DNA of 64,000 bases, from positions 62,001 to 126,000 of the forward strand of contig OZ007012.1 in assembly GCA_963931435.1 (NCBI GenBank), read 5' to 3'. The notes under the pieces were generated by a model. That model had not been told where the DNA came from. It was given only the letters and a program-made list of their open reading frames with translations, and did not search any database. Positions 30,893 through 40,160 of the stretch are shown here, in pieces; within the stretch, counting starts at the first letter, position 1; the number at the start of each line of letters is the position of its first letter. The stretch comes from Coprousia sp963931435. GTDB lineage: Bacteria > Actinomycetota > Coriobacteriia > Coriobacteriales > Coriobacteriaceae. The position numbers and the translations under genes are program-made.

Positions 30893-32684
30893 CGGCGACA
30901 CCCCCTTCCGTTGCCGGGGCATCCAAGGCGGGCGCCTCGGTGCCCTCGATATCCTCGCTGGTGCGGTTCTGCGAGATGTAGGTCTCGCGGTAGATATCAC
31001 AGCTCTCCATCAGCTCGTCGTGCGTGCCGAGACCGGCGATGCGGCCATTGTCGAGCACGAGGATGCGGTCGGCGTGCTCCACGGAGCTCGTGCGCTGCGC
31101 GATGATGATCTTGGTGGTCTCGGGCAGGTACTGCGCCAAACCCTCGCGAATGAGCGCATCGGTCTTGGTATCGACGGCAGACGTCGAGTCGTCCAAGATG
31201 AGGACCTTGGGGTGCTTGAGCAGGGCACGCGCGATGCAGAGGCGCTGCTTCTGACCGCCGGAGACGTTGGTGCCGCCCTGCTCGATGTAGGTGTCGTACT
31301 TCTGCGGGAAGCCCTGAATGAACTCGTCTGCCTGCGCGAGCTTGCAGACCTCGACGAGCTCGTCGTAGGAGGCATCCGGGTCGCCCCAGCGCAGGTTTTC
31401 CTTAATGGTGCCCGAGAACAGTACGTTTTTCTGCAGCACGACGGCCACGTTGTTGCGCAGGAACTCGAGGTCGTAGTCGCGCACGTCCACGCCGCCCACT
31501 TTGACCGAGCCCTCGGTCACATCGTAGAGGCGGCTGATGAGGTTCACGAGCGAGGTCTTTGCCGAACCGGTTCCGCCCATGATGCCGATGGTCTCACCGC
31601 TTGCGATATGCAGGTCGATGTCGGTCAGGGCCGCGTTCTCGGCCTTCTCGGAATACTTGAAGGTCACGCCGTTGAAGTCAATGGCGCCGTCCGCCATCTC
31701 GGTGACCGGGTTCTCCGGGTTCTTGATGGTGGGCACGGTCTCGATGACCTCGACGATACGCTCGGCGGACTCCTGCGCCATGGTGATCATGGCAAAGACC
31801 ATCGACACCATCATAAGGGCCATGAGAATCATGAAGCCGTAGGTGGTGAGCGCCGAGAACTGACCGACGTTTAGGGCCACGCCGCGCGTGGAGACGATGA
31901 GGTAGCTGCCGAACTGGATCACCACGGCGAATACGGTGAACACGGCGAGGTTCATCATGGGCGTGTTGAGAGCGAGGATCTTCTCTGCCTTGGTGAAGTC
32001 GCGGCAGACGTCCTGCGCCGCACGGCCGAACTTCTCTTTCTCAAAATCTTGGCGCACGTAGCTCTTGACGTCACGCATGCCGGTGACGTTCTCCTCGATC
32101 GACTCGTTCAGCGCGTCGTACTTGTGGAAGACGGCGCGGAAGATCGGGTGCACGGTGCGCACGACCTTATAGAGGCCAAAGCCCAGGATCGGGACCACGA
32201 TGACGTACACGATCGCCATGGGGCCGCCCATCACAAAGCCCATGATGATGCCGGCGAGCAGCAGCATGGGGCAGCGGATAGCGGTGCGGATAATCATCAT
32301 GTAGGCCAGCTGGACGTTGGTGATGTCCGTGGTGAGGCGCGTCACGAGCGAAGAGCTCGAGAACTGGTCGATGTTGGCGAAGCTGAAGCGCTGGACGGCG
32401 GCGAACACGTCGTGGCGCAGGTTCTTGGCAAAGCCGCAGCTGGCCTCGGAGCAGGTCAGGCCGGCGCCGATGCCAAAGGCGAGCGACGCGAGCGCCATCG
32501 CGACGAGGATCCCCGCGTACGGCAGCATATCGGCCACCGTCGCGCCCGCCTGAACGGCGTTGATGAGCTGGGCGGTCACGAACGGGATCGCCACCTCCAT
32601 GACGACCTCGCCCGACACGATGAGCGGCGTGGCGATAGCCGCCTTCTTATACTCACGGATGCTTGCCATGAGAGTTTTAAGCAT
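30882..32684 (-). CDS. ABC exporter, TMD-NBD subunit with degenerate ATP site
   Basis: A 600-residue half-transporter. Six transmembrane helices are followed by an ATPase domain. Walker A reads GGTGSAKTS (Ala in place of the usual Gly before Lys), the signature is VSGGQKQR, and Walker B reads VLILDDSTSAVD, with Asp where the catalytic Glu normally is. That is the mark of the non-hydrolysing partner in heterodimeric exporters such as TmrAB or BmrCD. It starts inside the end of the MarR gene (8-bp overlap) and overlaps the second ABC gene by 11 bp, so all three are one operon. Confidence 0.9.
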   Translation of the reverse strand: MLKTLMASIREYKKAAIATPLIVSGEVVMEVAIPFVTAQLINAVQAGATVADMLPYAGILVAMALASLAFGIGAGLTCSEASCGFAKNLRHDVFAAVQRFSFANIDQFSSSSLVTRLTTDITNVQLAYMMIIRTAIRCPMLLLAGIIMGFVMGGPMAIVYVIVVPILGFGLYKVVRTVHPIFRAVFHKYDALNESIEENVTGMRDVKSYVRQDFEKEKFGRAAQDVCRDFTKAEKILALNTPMMNLAVFTVFAVVIQFGSYLIVSTRGVALNVGQFSALTTYGFMILMALMMVSMVFAMITMAQESAERIVEVIETVPTIKNPENPVTEMADGAIDFNGVTFKYSEKAENAALTDIDLHIASGETIGIMGGTGSAKTSLVNLISRLYDVTEGSVKVGGVDVRDYDLEFLRNNVAVVLQKNVLFSGTIKENLRWGDPDASYDELVEVCKLAQADEFIQGFPQKYDTYIEQGGTNVSGGQKQRLCIARALLKHPKVLILDDSTSAVDTKTDALIREGLAQYLPETTKIIIAQRTSSVEHADRILVLDNGRIAGLGTHDELMESCDIYRETYISQNRTSEDIEGTEAPALDAPATEGGVADER

Positions 32685-33159
32685 CTAGTTCCTCCCAACT
32701 GTTGCGAATCTTCTCGAGCATCGCAGCGAGCTGCTCCTGCTCCTCGACGCTCAGGCAGGCGAACGCCTTCATCTGGAAGGCCCTGCGCCCGCGTTCGGCC
32801 GCTTCGGCCTCGCGCTTGCCGGCGTCGGTGATGTGCACGAACAGCTGCCGGCGGTCTTCGGGGTCGCGCGTGCGCTCGATGAGGCCCGCGGCCTCGATCT
32901 TGGCCAGGATCTCCGAGAGCGATCCGGGCTTTATCTCGAAGAACGAGCCCAGCTCCTGCTGCGACATCTGGCCGCCGTGCTTGGCGAGCACGCAGAGCAC
33001 CGGCTCGCGACCCGAGCGACCGCCGCCGTGGAAGTGCAGGTAGTGCCCGCAGAACCCCAGGCACCCCAGGATCCGCGCCGCGCGCTTGCGCACGGCCTCG
33101 TCCGCACTCTCCGCCTCCGGCGCGGTGTCGGCTGCGTGCTGTTCCAGCGTGTCATCCAT
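32677..33159 (-). CDS. MarR-family transcriptional regulator
   Basis: A 160-residue regulator. The winged helix is visible: VLCVLAKHGGQMSQQELGSF, recognition helix region EIKPGSLSEILAKIEAAGLI and wing RDPEDRRQLFVHITDAG, followed by C-terminal dimerisation helices. It is the first gene of the operon and overlaps the first ABC gene, so it most likely represses the exporter operon. The promoter region carries two copies of CAAGGTACC, one of them extending into the palindrome CAAGGTACCCTTG over the -35, which is a likely operator. Confidence 0.9.
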   Translation of the reverse strand: MDDTLEQHAADTAPEAESADEAVRKRAARILGCLGFCGHYLHFHGGGRSGREPVLCVLAKHGGQMSQQELGSFFEIKPGSLSEILAKIEAAGLIERTRDPEDRRQLFVHITDAGKREAEAAERGRRAFQMKAFACLSVEEQEQLAAMLEKIRNSWEELDA

Positions 33160-33208
33160 GTCGATTCGACACCTCCTTCTCCTATTCAGCCTTTTTGTTT
33201 GCTCAACT

Positions 33209-33265
33209 AGGCTACTACGCGCCTCGTAGGTGTCAAGGTACCCTTGCTATTTTTTTCAAGGTACC
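33209..33265 (-). promoter_or_regulatory. Promoter and operator of the MarR-ABC operon
   Basis: On the minus strand TTGACA (33231-33236) is the -35 and TAGCCT (33209-33214) the -10, with a 16-bp spacer. The palindrome CAAGGTACCCTTG (33234-33246) overlaps the -35, and a second CAAGGTACC is at 33257-33265. This is a likely binding region for the MarR protein or another regulator. The remaining sequence up to 33436 shows a possible forward -10, TATCAT near 33399, for the kinase gene. Confidence 0.6.
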
Positions 33266-33436
33266 AAATTGTTGATACATCATAAATCCACCGATCGGCT
33301 TCCGACGGCGCGCCCGACCCGGGGCGGGCGGGCCGGAGGCGCCCTCCGCGGCGGTTGCGGACGCTGGATACCGGGGCATCCGGGTGGGCGCAAGCCTTAT
33401 CATGGGCGGTATCGGCGACGCTTGAGGGGAGGCGGG

Positions 33437-34225
33437 ATGCTCGGTGGAGCGCGAAACCATCTGGGAGGGGGTGCGTCACTGGAGGCCGTCGCGCGCTCGG
33501 CGCACGCGGCGGTGTACCGGGGCGTCAACGCTGCCGGTGAGCCGTACTGCCTGAAGATCGTCTCGTCCGTGGCGTCGGTGCCGTTCCTGGCGCCCACGCT
33601 CGAGCGCCTCACCCGGGCGCAGGGGCGCGACCGCGCGCGGGCGGACGCGGGCCCGGTGCCGCGCGTCATCTCGTTCGGACCCGTCCACGACGGGCTGGCC
33701 GAGCCCCCGGCACCCGCCGGCGCGTTTTACCTCGTGACCACCTGGGCTCCCGGCGCCCCGCTCTCCCGCTGGCTGGACTCAGGCTGGCCGCCGCGCGCGG
33801 AGCGTCCGGCCGCCGCGTGCGCGATCGCCTCCTGCGCGGCCGATCTTGAACGCCTCGTCGAGGGCGGGGCCGCCCTCATGCACCTGGACATCAAGCCGTC
33901 GAACATCATGCTCGCGCGCGATGCGGCCGGGTGCTTCTCCGCTCGCCTCGTGGATCTGGATACCGCGCTCTTCGAGGACATGCATCCCCGGTGCGTCCCG
34001 GCGACACCGCGCTACGCCGCGCCCGAGGTGCTGCGCCCGCGCCCGAACGTCCCCATAACCTCCCGGGCCGACGTCTACGCCCTGGCGCGCGTGCTCGCCG
34101 AGGTGCTCGGCTGCCGCGCCGAGGACGATCCCGTCCTGGCCCCCGCCCTCGACCCGCGCCCGGCCCTCCGCCCCTCCGCCTCCGACCTCCTCCGCGCGCT
34201 CAAGCGCCGCGTAACGAATCGGTAA
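33437..34225 (+). CDS. Ser/Thr protein kinase-like protein with DLD in place of DFG
   Basis: A 262-residue kinase-like protein with the whole fold in short form. The Lys of motif II is in YCLKIVS, the catalytic loop reads MHLDIKPSNIML (HxD, His149, Asp151), the Mg-binding segment reads LVDLDTALF in place of DFG, and the APE motif is present as YAAPEVLRP. No transmembrane segment or extracellular domain follows. ATG 33437 follows GAGGGGAGG; the longer frame is non-coding. It is the first gene of the FHA/T7SS locus and divergent from the MarR operon. It may act on the Thr-rich repeats at 40161 (inference). Confidence 0.75.
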   Translation: MLGGARNHLGGGASLEAVARSAHAAVYRGVNAAGEPYCLKIVSSVASVPFLAPTLERLTRAQGRDRARADAGPVPRVISFGPVHDGLAEPPAPAGAFYLVTTWAPGAPLSRWLDSGWPPRAERPAAACAIASCAADLERLVEGGAALMHLDIKPSNIMLARDAAGCFSARLVDLDTALFEDMHPRCVPATPRYAAPEVLRPRPNVPITSRADVYALARVLAEVLGCRAEDDPVLAPALDPRPALRPSASDLLRALKRRVTNR

Positions 34226-34252
34226 AAACTGGTACCGGAGCTGCAGGGCGAG

Positions 34253-34266
34253 GTGTTGCGCAACAC
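34253..34266 (+). promoter_or_regulatory. Palindromic operator candidate, copy 1
   Basis: GTGTTGCGCAACAC is a perfect 14-bp palindrome lying 83 nt before the first possible start of the next gene. The same core occurs at 41123 and 50812, at similar distances from other first genes. Confidence 0.75.
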
Positions 34267-34290
34267 TTCAACACCGCTTGACCGCCTAAC

Positions 34291-34310
34291 CTGTAGATAT
34301 CTGTAGATAT
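34291..34310 (+). repeat. Tandem 10-bp direct repeat in the promoter region
   Basis: CTGTAGATAT occurs twice in a row (34291-34300, 34301-34310), just 3' of a TTGACC (34278-34283) and 25 bp after the palindrome. It may be a regulator site or part of the promoter. Confidence 0.6.
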
Positions 34311-34358
34311 CGCTCAGGCGCCGCGCTGCGCGGCGCGCGAGGTGGGAGGATGCGCGCG

Positions 34359-35399
34359 ATGGGGGCAAGGGAGCTGCCGGGCGCGGCCCCCGTGCAGGAC
34401 GGGGACGGGCGCGACAAGGGGAGCACGGCGTTCTACGCGCTCGCCGAGCACCTGCGCCTGCTCTCCGGCGGCCGCGTCAACCACAAGATGCTCTACAGCC
34501 TCGTGGGCACCAACGGCTACTACGTCAACCACAAGAACCCCTCCATCCGAAAGCGCGCCGCCGCCTCGCTCTCGAGGCTGGTGCATTCCAGCCGCTACGC
34601 GGTCGATTTCCAGCGGCGCTGCGCGGAGGATCCGGAGGTGCTGGCGCGGGCGGCCGACGCCATCGTCGCCCTGCTGCTGGAGATGGGGCACGAGACCCCC
34701 GAGCTGTACCGGGCCCTGCGCGACGTGATGTGGCCCGATGTCGAGGACGGGCTGGTGCGCGAGGGCGCCCAGGGGCGCTCCGGGGTGAGTCCGCGCCGCA
34801 TCGCCAACGAGATGGGCGCCCTGTTCCGCGTCTACGACGCGCGCCCCGACGACGCCGGCGGCGACAAGGTGCGCCAAACGATGATGGCGTTTTTGCAGAT
34901 GGTGACCTTCGGGCACTTGGAGCCCGCCTTCGCGCACGGCCTCGTCGGCGAGACGCCGCTCGCCGCGGACGCCGGCGCACTGCCGCCCGCCGCGCCCCGG
35001 GCCCGCGCCGACTGCGCCTGCCTGGTGCGGTGCAGCTCGCTCACCTCGGTCATGCTCGGCGACTTCTGGCTCATCCGGGCGGGCGAGCCGTTCGTGATAG
35101 GGCGCTTCGCCGATTGCTCCGCCATCGAGAGCGATCCGGCGGTCTCGCGCCGGCACTGCCGGATCGAGCGCGTGGACGTCGGCTGGCAGCTGGAGGATCT
35201 GGGCTCGCGCAACGGCACGCGCCTCTTCCGCGGCGGCGCGGTGGTGTTCGACAGCACCACGGCGCCCGATCGCGCGGTGCGGCTCGAGCACGATGACACC
35301 ATCGTGCTCGCGGGGCGCGAGCGCTACTGGTTCGGGCTCTTCGGCGAGGAGCCGTCCGATCTCGGCGGTGCCGCCTGCACGATGAACGCGGCGCGATAG
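34359..35399 (+). CDS. FHA-domain protein with helical N-terminal region
   Basis: A protein of about 346 residues. The N-terminal about 200 residues form a helical region of unknown family (FYALAEHLRLLSGGRVNHKM, RKRAAASLSRLVHSSRYAVD). The C-terminal 110 residues are an FHA domain: FVIGRFADCSAIESDP, SRRHCRIERV, DLGSRNGTRLF and LEHDDTIVLAGRERYWFGL, matching the usual phosphothreonine-binding GR...SRxH...NGT pattern. ATG 34359 fits the GGTGGGAGG ribosome-binding site better than ATG 34350, which lies directly behind it; both are possible. It is the first gene of the operon controlled by the palindrome at 34253. Confidence 0.8.
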   Translation: MGARELPGAAPVQDGDGRDKGSTAFYALAEHLRLLSGGRVNHKMLYSLVGTNGYYVNHKNPSIRKRAAASLSRLVHSSRYAVDFQRRCAEDPEVLARAADAIVALLLEMGHETPELYRALRDVMWPDVEDGLVREGAQGRSGVSPRRIANEMGALFRVYDARPDDAGGDKVRQTMMAFLQMVTFGHLEPAFAHGLVGETPLAADAGALPPAAPRARADCACLVRCSSLTSVMLGDFWLIRAGEPFVIGRFADCSAIESDPAVSRRHCRIERVDVGWQLEDLGSRNGTRLFRGGAVVFDSTTAPDRAVRLEHDDTIVLAGRERYWFGLFGEEPSDLGGAACTMNAAR

Positions 35400-35414
35400 G
35401 CGAAGGGGATGTTC

Positions 35415-37535
35415 ATGCGATCGAGGGTGGTCGAAAACAGGGGCGCGGTCACGATGAGCTTTCTGGGCGACGAGGGCCAGACCCTAGACATGGATCTGCT
35501 GCGCGCCCTGGAGGCTGCGCGCTCGCCGGTTCTGCTCGTGCCCCGCGTGGCGGGCTACCAGGCGGCCTGCGGCGTGGACTTCGACGTCACGCGCATGGTG
35601 CCGCTCGGCGTCTACCTGCGCGGGCAGCTCGACGGCAAGCGCGTGCTCGACCTCATGATGCAGCTGCGCGCGCTCATCAAGGTCTGCATCGAGCGCCGCC
35701 TCCCCCTCAAGAACCTCGTGCTGGACGACGCCCGGGCCTTCTTCGACCCGTGGACCGCCTCGGTGCGCTTCGCGTTCCTGCCGTTCGCGCACATCGCGCC
35801 CAACGCGGCGCAGACGCGCTCGTATCTGGCGGCGTTCGGCATGAAGATCCACCCGGCCGATGACCGCGCGCGCGAGCTGGTGGCGCGCTACCAGGGCTAT
35901 TTCGAGCAGAACGTCGGCTTGGACCCCATGGGCCTCGAGCGCTACCTGGGATCCCTCGCGCTCGACGCGCTGGGCTCCGAGCGGGCCCGCGCCGCGGCCG
36001 CGGGGGAGGCGGAGGAGGACGAGGCCGCCAGCGACCGCCCCACGGGCGACGTCGGCAACCCGGCCGCACCCGCTCCCGCCGAGGCGCCGGCGCCGGCTCC
36101 TGCGGCGGCGCCGGCGTCCCCGGGCGCGCCCTCCGGCATGGCTGAGGGGACCGCTTCGGCAGCCGGGGCCGCCGGGGAGCCCGCGTCCTCCCGTCCCGTC
36201 CCGCAGGCCGCGTCCGCCCCGTGCCACGCCGCCCCGCACGAGGGTCTGGAAGCGCGCCGCGTCACGCTGCCCGAGGAGGGCATCCCCGGAGCGCTGCACA
36301 CCAAGACCTCCGAGCAGGCGGCTCGCGCCCAGGAGATGGCCGAGCGCACGCGCGCCAAGGTGGCCGAGCTCCAGGCGCGCGGAACGGTCGTGCTCGACGA
36401 CCTCGCCGCCGCACCGCTCGACGAGTCGGAGGAGGACGCCCCGCAGGGCACCACCGTGCTGGGCGACCCGGGCGCCCTGGCCGGGGCGTCCGGCGTCGAG
36501 GCCGCCGCGCTTCCCGTCGTGGACGTGCGCCCGCGCGCCGGGTCGGACGTGGCGGGCGTCCCCGCCGGCCCCTCGGGCTTCGATGCCCCCGCGCAGGTTC
36601 CCGGGCGGCCGGACGCGGACGAGCCCGCCGGCGCCCTTGATGCCGACGCCGCGCCCGACGCCGGTCACGCGCTCGATGCCGCCCCAGCATCCGACGCCGA
36701 CGCTGCCACCGGAGCGGGTTCGCGTGTCGGGGGCCAGCGGCCCGCGGGGTCCGCGCACGCGGGCGCCCGCGCCACCTCTCTGGAGGGCACAGCATCGAGC
36801 GCTTCTTCTGATGCCATCGCCGAGGGCGCTGCCGGTCCGGCCAGCTTCTCCGCCCCGCACGCCGCCTCGGGCGGCGCTCCGGCCGGCACGGCCGTGCTGG
36901 AGGACCTCGCCGCCCCCGCCGGCCACGATTGGGACGATTTCGATGATGCGTTCGTGGATGACGGCGCCCCGCTCACCGGCGTGCTCGGCGACCTGGACGG
37001 CTTCTTCATGCAGGGCGATCCGGCGACCCGCCGGGATCAGGACGGCCCCGCGCCCGTCCGCGAACCCGCCGCCCCGGCGCCGCGCCGCGAGCCCGTCTCG
37101 GCCGAGCGCCCGGTTGCGGCCCCGGCGCCTGCGGTCCCGCCGCATCCGGCGGACGCCCGCCCCGCCCCCGTCGAGCCCCCGCGCCCCGCGCCGGCGCCCG
37201 AGCCGCCCGCCCCGCAGGCGCGCTTCTATCTCACCCACCGCCGGACCGGCCGCCACGTCGAGATCACGGGCGCCGCGTTCGTGGTGGGCAAATCCAAGTA
37301 CACCGATTTTCAGGTCGTGGGCACCACCACGGTCTCGCGCCGCCACGCGGTGTTCCACGTGGTGGGCGACACCTGCGCCATAGAGGACAACGCATCGCTC
37401 AACGGCACGTTCGTGGACGGCACGCGCCTGGCGCCCCACCGGCGCATGGCGCTCGTGGGCGGCGAGCGCATCCGGCTCGCCGACGAGGAGTTCATATTCG
37501 AGGCCCAGCGCCCGCATACGGAAGGCACGAGGTGA
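35415..37535 (+). CDS. DUF6382/FHA protein with T-x-V-L linker motifs
   Basis: About 706 residues. The N-terminal 180 residues have the EssB-like pseudokinase pattern called DUF6382 in Firmicutes (LLRALEAARSPVLLVPRV, MQLRALIKVCIERRLPLKNL, ARAFFDPWTASVRFAFLPF). A long low-complexity Ala/Pro linker of about 390 residues follows. It contains four T-x-V-L-x-D pieces: TVVLDD, TTVLGD, TAVLED and TGVLGD. The last about 100 residues are an FHA domain (AFVVGKSKYTDFQVVG, VSRRHAVFHV, LNGTFVDG). Such T-x-x-L sites are plausible phosphothreonine ligands for FHA domains. ATG 35415 gives better spacing to GAAGGGG than ATG 35409. Confidence 0.8.
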   Translation: MRSRVVENRGAVTMSFLGDEGQTLDMDLLRALEAARSPVLLVPRVAGYQAACGVDFDVTRMVPLGVYLRGQLDGKRVLDLMMQLRALIKVCIERRLPLKNLVLDDARAFFDPWTASVRFAFLPFAHIAPNAAQTRSYLAAFGMKIHPADDRARELVARYQGYFEQNVGLDPMGLERYLGSLALDALGSERARAAAAGEAEEDEAASDRPTGDVGNPAAPAPAEAPAPAPAAAPASPGAPSGMAEGTASAAGAAGEPASSRPVPQAASAPCHAAPHEGLEARRVTLPEEGIPGALHTKTSEQAARAQEMAERTRAKVAELQARGTVVLDDLAAAPLDESEEDAPQGTTVLGDPGALAGASGVEAAALPVVDVRPRAGSDVAGVPAGPSGFDAPAQVPGRPDADEPAGALDADAAPDAGHALDAAPASDADAATGAGSRVGGQRPAGSAHAGARATSLEGTASSASSDAIAEGAAGPASFSAPHAASGGAPAGTAVLEDLAAPAGHDWDDFDDAFVDDGAPLTGVLGDLDGFFMQGDPATRRDQDGPAPVREPAAPAPRREPVSAERPVAAPAPAVPPHPADARPAPVEPPRPAPAPEPPAPQARFYLTHRRTGRHVEITGAAFVVGKSKYTDFQVVGTTTVSRRHAVFHVVGDTCAIEDNASLNGTFVDGTRLAPHRRMALVGGERIRLADEEFIFEAQRPHTEGTR

Positions 37536-37539
37536 GGAC

Positions 37540-38415
37540 ATGTGGTTTGACGCTGCGGAGTATTCCGATATCGGCACCACCAAAGAGGTGAACCAGGACA
37601 GCTGCCTGATCGAGATCGCCCAGACCGATGTGGGCGATGTGGCGCTCACAGCCGTCGCCGACGGCATGGGCGGCCTCTCCTCGGGCGAGCTGGCCTCGGC
37701 CGCGGTGGTGCGCGCCCTCTCGGAGTGGTTCGAGCAGAAGCTCCCGCTCTCGCTCGAGGCCATGGCCGGCGCCGTGGGCGGGTTCGAACAGTACGTCGAG
37801 GGCCAGTGGAACGGCCTGGTGCAGGAGCTCAACCTCAAGATCATGCGCCACGGCAACGACCTGCGCGAGCGCCTGGGCACCACGCTCACGGCGCTCCTGG
37901 CCGTGGGCGGGCGCTACTCGATCGTGCACGTGGGCGATTGCCGCGCCTACGAGATCACCGGCGAGGGTGTGGGCCTGCTCACCCACGACCAGACCTTCGT
38001 GCAGCGCGAGGTCGACGCCGGCAACATGACGCCAGAGGAGGCGCGCGAGCACCCCAAGCGCAGCGTGCTTCTGCAGTGCATCGGCTCGTCCAAGGAGGTG
38101 GTGCCGGCGGTCACGCGCGGCAACCTGCGCACCGACGCCGTCTACCTCATCTGCTCGGACGGGTTCCGCCACGTGCTCACCACCGAGGAGCTGCGCCTGG
38201 CGTTCGCACCGGCGGTGCTCGAGGCGCCCTGGGGGCAGGGCGTCGAGGCCTCGTTGCCGGCGCGCTTCCTCGAGGACGTCGAGCCCGAGGGCGCGGCGTG
38301 GGCCCAGACGGCCCGCGCCCGCATCCAGGCCATGGCCAACGTGGTCAAGGCGCGCGGCGAGGCCGACAACCTCACCGCCTGCGTGCTCAGGGTGCAGAAG
38401 GAGGGTGGTCGCTGA
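37540..38415 (+). CDS. PP2C-family Ser/Thr phosphatase
   Basis: A 291-residue PPM/PP2C phosphatase. Metal-binding aspartates are visible in EVNQDSC (Asp20), ADGMGGLSSGE (Asp41), a VGDCRAY strand, SDGF and GEADNLTAC near the end. In the family it removes phosphate from Ser/Thr of kinase substrates in the cytoplasm. It begins 5 bp after the FHA gene and its stop overlaps the kinase start (TGATG), so kinase and phosphatase are made together. It likely reverses phosphorylation of the SEAPT repeats and FHA linkers, an inference from gene order. Confidence 0.9.
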   Translation: MWFDAAEYSDIGTTKEVNQDSCLIEIAQTDVGDVALTAVADGMGGLSSGELASAAVVRALSEWFEQKLPLSLEAMAGAVGGFEQYVEGQWNGLVQELNLKIMRHGNDLRERLGTTLTALLAVGGRYSIVHVGDCRAYEITGEGVGLLTHDQTFVQREVDAGNMTPEEAREHPKRSVLLQCIGSSKEVVPAVTRGNLRTDAVYLICSDGFRHVLTTEELRLAFAPAVLEAPWGQGVEASLPARFLEDVEPEGAAWAQTARARIQAMANVVKARGEADNLTACVLRVQKEGGR

Positions 38416-40151
38416 TGCCGCGTCATCTGCGCCAGGGCGTCCGCAAGGGCGACACCATCAAGAACGGCCGCTACGAGATCCTCGACCTCATCGGTCGCGG
38501 CGGCATGAGCCGCGTGTTCCTCGCATCGGACACGCAGCTGGCCAACAAGCAGTGGGCCGTCAAGGAGATCTACCGCTACGCCACCGACGAGACGGGCCGG
38601 CCCATCGAGCAGAAGCTCATGTACGAGGCCGAGATCATGTCCAAGATCGACCACCCCGGCATCGTGGACATCGTCGACATCGAGAAGACCAACGACTACA
38701 TCTACGTCATCATGGACCACGTGCCCGGCGAGACGCTCGACAAGCTCGTGCGCCGCGAGGGCCCGCAGAGCGAGGAGGACGTGCAGAACTGGATGCTGCA
38801 GGTCTGCGACGCCCTGGAGTACCTGCACAGCCGCAAGCCGCCCATCATCCACCGCGACCTCAAGCCGTCCAACATGATCCTGCACCCGGACGGCTACGTT
38901 AAGCTCATCGACCTGGGCGTGGCGCGCGAGTACAAGGACGGAGCCACCAAGGACACCATGCCGCTCGGCACCCGCGGCTACGCGGCGCCCGAGCAGAGCG
39001 GCACCGGCCAGTCCGATGCCCGCACCGACATCTACGGCCTGGGCGTCACCATGTGGCACCTGCTCTCGGGCCAGACCCCGCCGGACGGCTACGAGCGCCC
39101 CGACGTGCGGACCCTGAACCCCAACGTGGGCGAGGGCTTCGCCGAGGTCATCATCCCCAAGTGCACCCAGCTCGATCGCGAGCGCCGCTACCAGTCCGTC
39201 TCCGAGCTGGCCGCCGACCTGGAGGTCTACAAGGAGCTCACGCGCGAGTTCCACAACAAGCAGAAGCGCAAGGTGGTCTCGTTCGCCGTCACCGGCGCCG
39301 CCGCCGTGGTGTTCGCGCTGGCCGGCTTCGGTTTCCTGGCGCTGCGCACCAACGCCATCAACGAGAACTGGAGCTACCAGATGCAGATCGGCGACAGCCT
39401 GCGCCAGGGCGGCATCGCGGAGGACCTGCCCGAGGCCGAGACGGCCTACAAGGCGGCCATCGAGATGCTGCCCGGCAACACCGCCGCCTGGGAGGGCCTC
39501 ATCAACTGCTACGACGCCGACGCCAGCTTCGATCAGGACGAGAAGGAGGAGCTCGACACCCTCTACCGGCGCCATCAGGCTGCGCTCAAGGACTCCGATG
39601 GCTACGCGCACCTGTGCTACGAGATCGGGCGCCTGTACTGGTACTCGTACTCCTACGGTAACAACTCGGGCGACCCGGACGAGAACCGCGCCACGCGCAT
39701 CCGCTCCTCCCTTGAGTACTTCAAGGAGGCGAAGGACGACCCCGCCATCCCCGACGCCAAGATCTACTACGGCATCGCCGAGTTCACCACCAACATCGCG
39801 CTCGCCGTGCACCAGGATTCTGACGACAAGGAAACCTACGAGGAGTACTGGAAGAACCTGGAGGGCCTGATCGAGGAGGCCGCGGGCGAGGAGAAGGACG
39901 GCGTCCGGCTCGATTGCTACGAGCTGGCACTGAACGCCATGGAGACCTACACCGAGCGCTTCCAGGCGTCCGGCGTGACCAAGACCGACATGGAGCGCAT
40001 GCTGCAGGCCGTGAAGGACGGGCTGGACACGGTGGTCACCGCCGGCAGCGAGGAGATGGAAACGCAGAAGGCGGCCGCCGAGGCGCGTCTGGCCACGGTG
40101 AGCCGCAAGATCACCACGGTGTACAGCGGCACCACGGTCGCGGGCAGGTAA
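38415..40151 (+). CDS. Membrane Ser/Thr kinase with C-terminal TPR-like extracytoplasmic domain
   Basis: A 578-residue kinase. The kinase domain is residues 20-280: glycine loop LIGRGGMSRVF, Lys50 in WAVKEIY, IIHRDLKPSN (Asp148), DLGVA (Asp166, DLG), PLGTRGYAAPEQ and an RxxxYQSV tail. A single membrane segment spans about 288-310 (VVSFAVTGAAAVVFALAGFG). The outer 265 residues are helical with TPR-like character (AYKAAIEMLPGNTAAWEGLI, CYEIGRLYWYSY). It has no PASTA domains. The start overlaps the phosphatase stop. It is the canonical kinase of this locus and likely phosphorylates the FHA-linked substrates around it. Confidence 0.9.
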   Translation: MPRHLRQGVRKGDTIKNGRYEILDLIGRGGMSRVFLASDTQLANKQWAVKEIYRYATDETGRPIEQKLMYEAEIMSKIDHPGIVDIVDIEKTNDYIYVIMDHVPGETLDKLVRREGPQSEEDVQNWMLQVCDALEYLHSRKPPIIHRDLKPSNMILHPDGYVKLIDLGVAREYKDGATKDTMPLGTRGYAAPEQSGTGQSDARTDIYGLGVTMWHLLSGQTPPDGYERPDVRTLNPNVGEGFAEVIIPKCTQLDRERRYQSVSELAADLEVYKELTREFHNKQKRKVVSFAVTGAAAVVFALAGFGFLALRTNAINENWSYQMQIGDSLRQGGIAEDLPEAETAYKAAIEMLPGNTAAWEGLINCYDADASFDQDEKEELDTLYRRHQAALKDSDGYAHLCYEIGRLYWYSYSYGNNSGDPDENRATRIRSSLEYFKEAKDDPAIPDAKIYYGIAEFTTNIALAVHQDSDDKETYEEYWKNLEGLIEEAAGEEKDGVRLDCYELALNAMETYTERFQASGVTKTDMERMLQAVKDGLDTVVTAGSEEMETQKAAAEARLATVSRKITTVYSGTTVAGR

Positions 40152-40160
40152 GGGGGAGCC

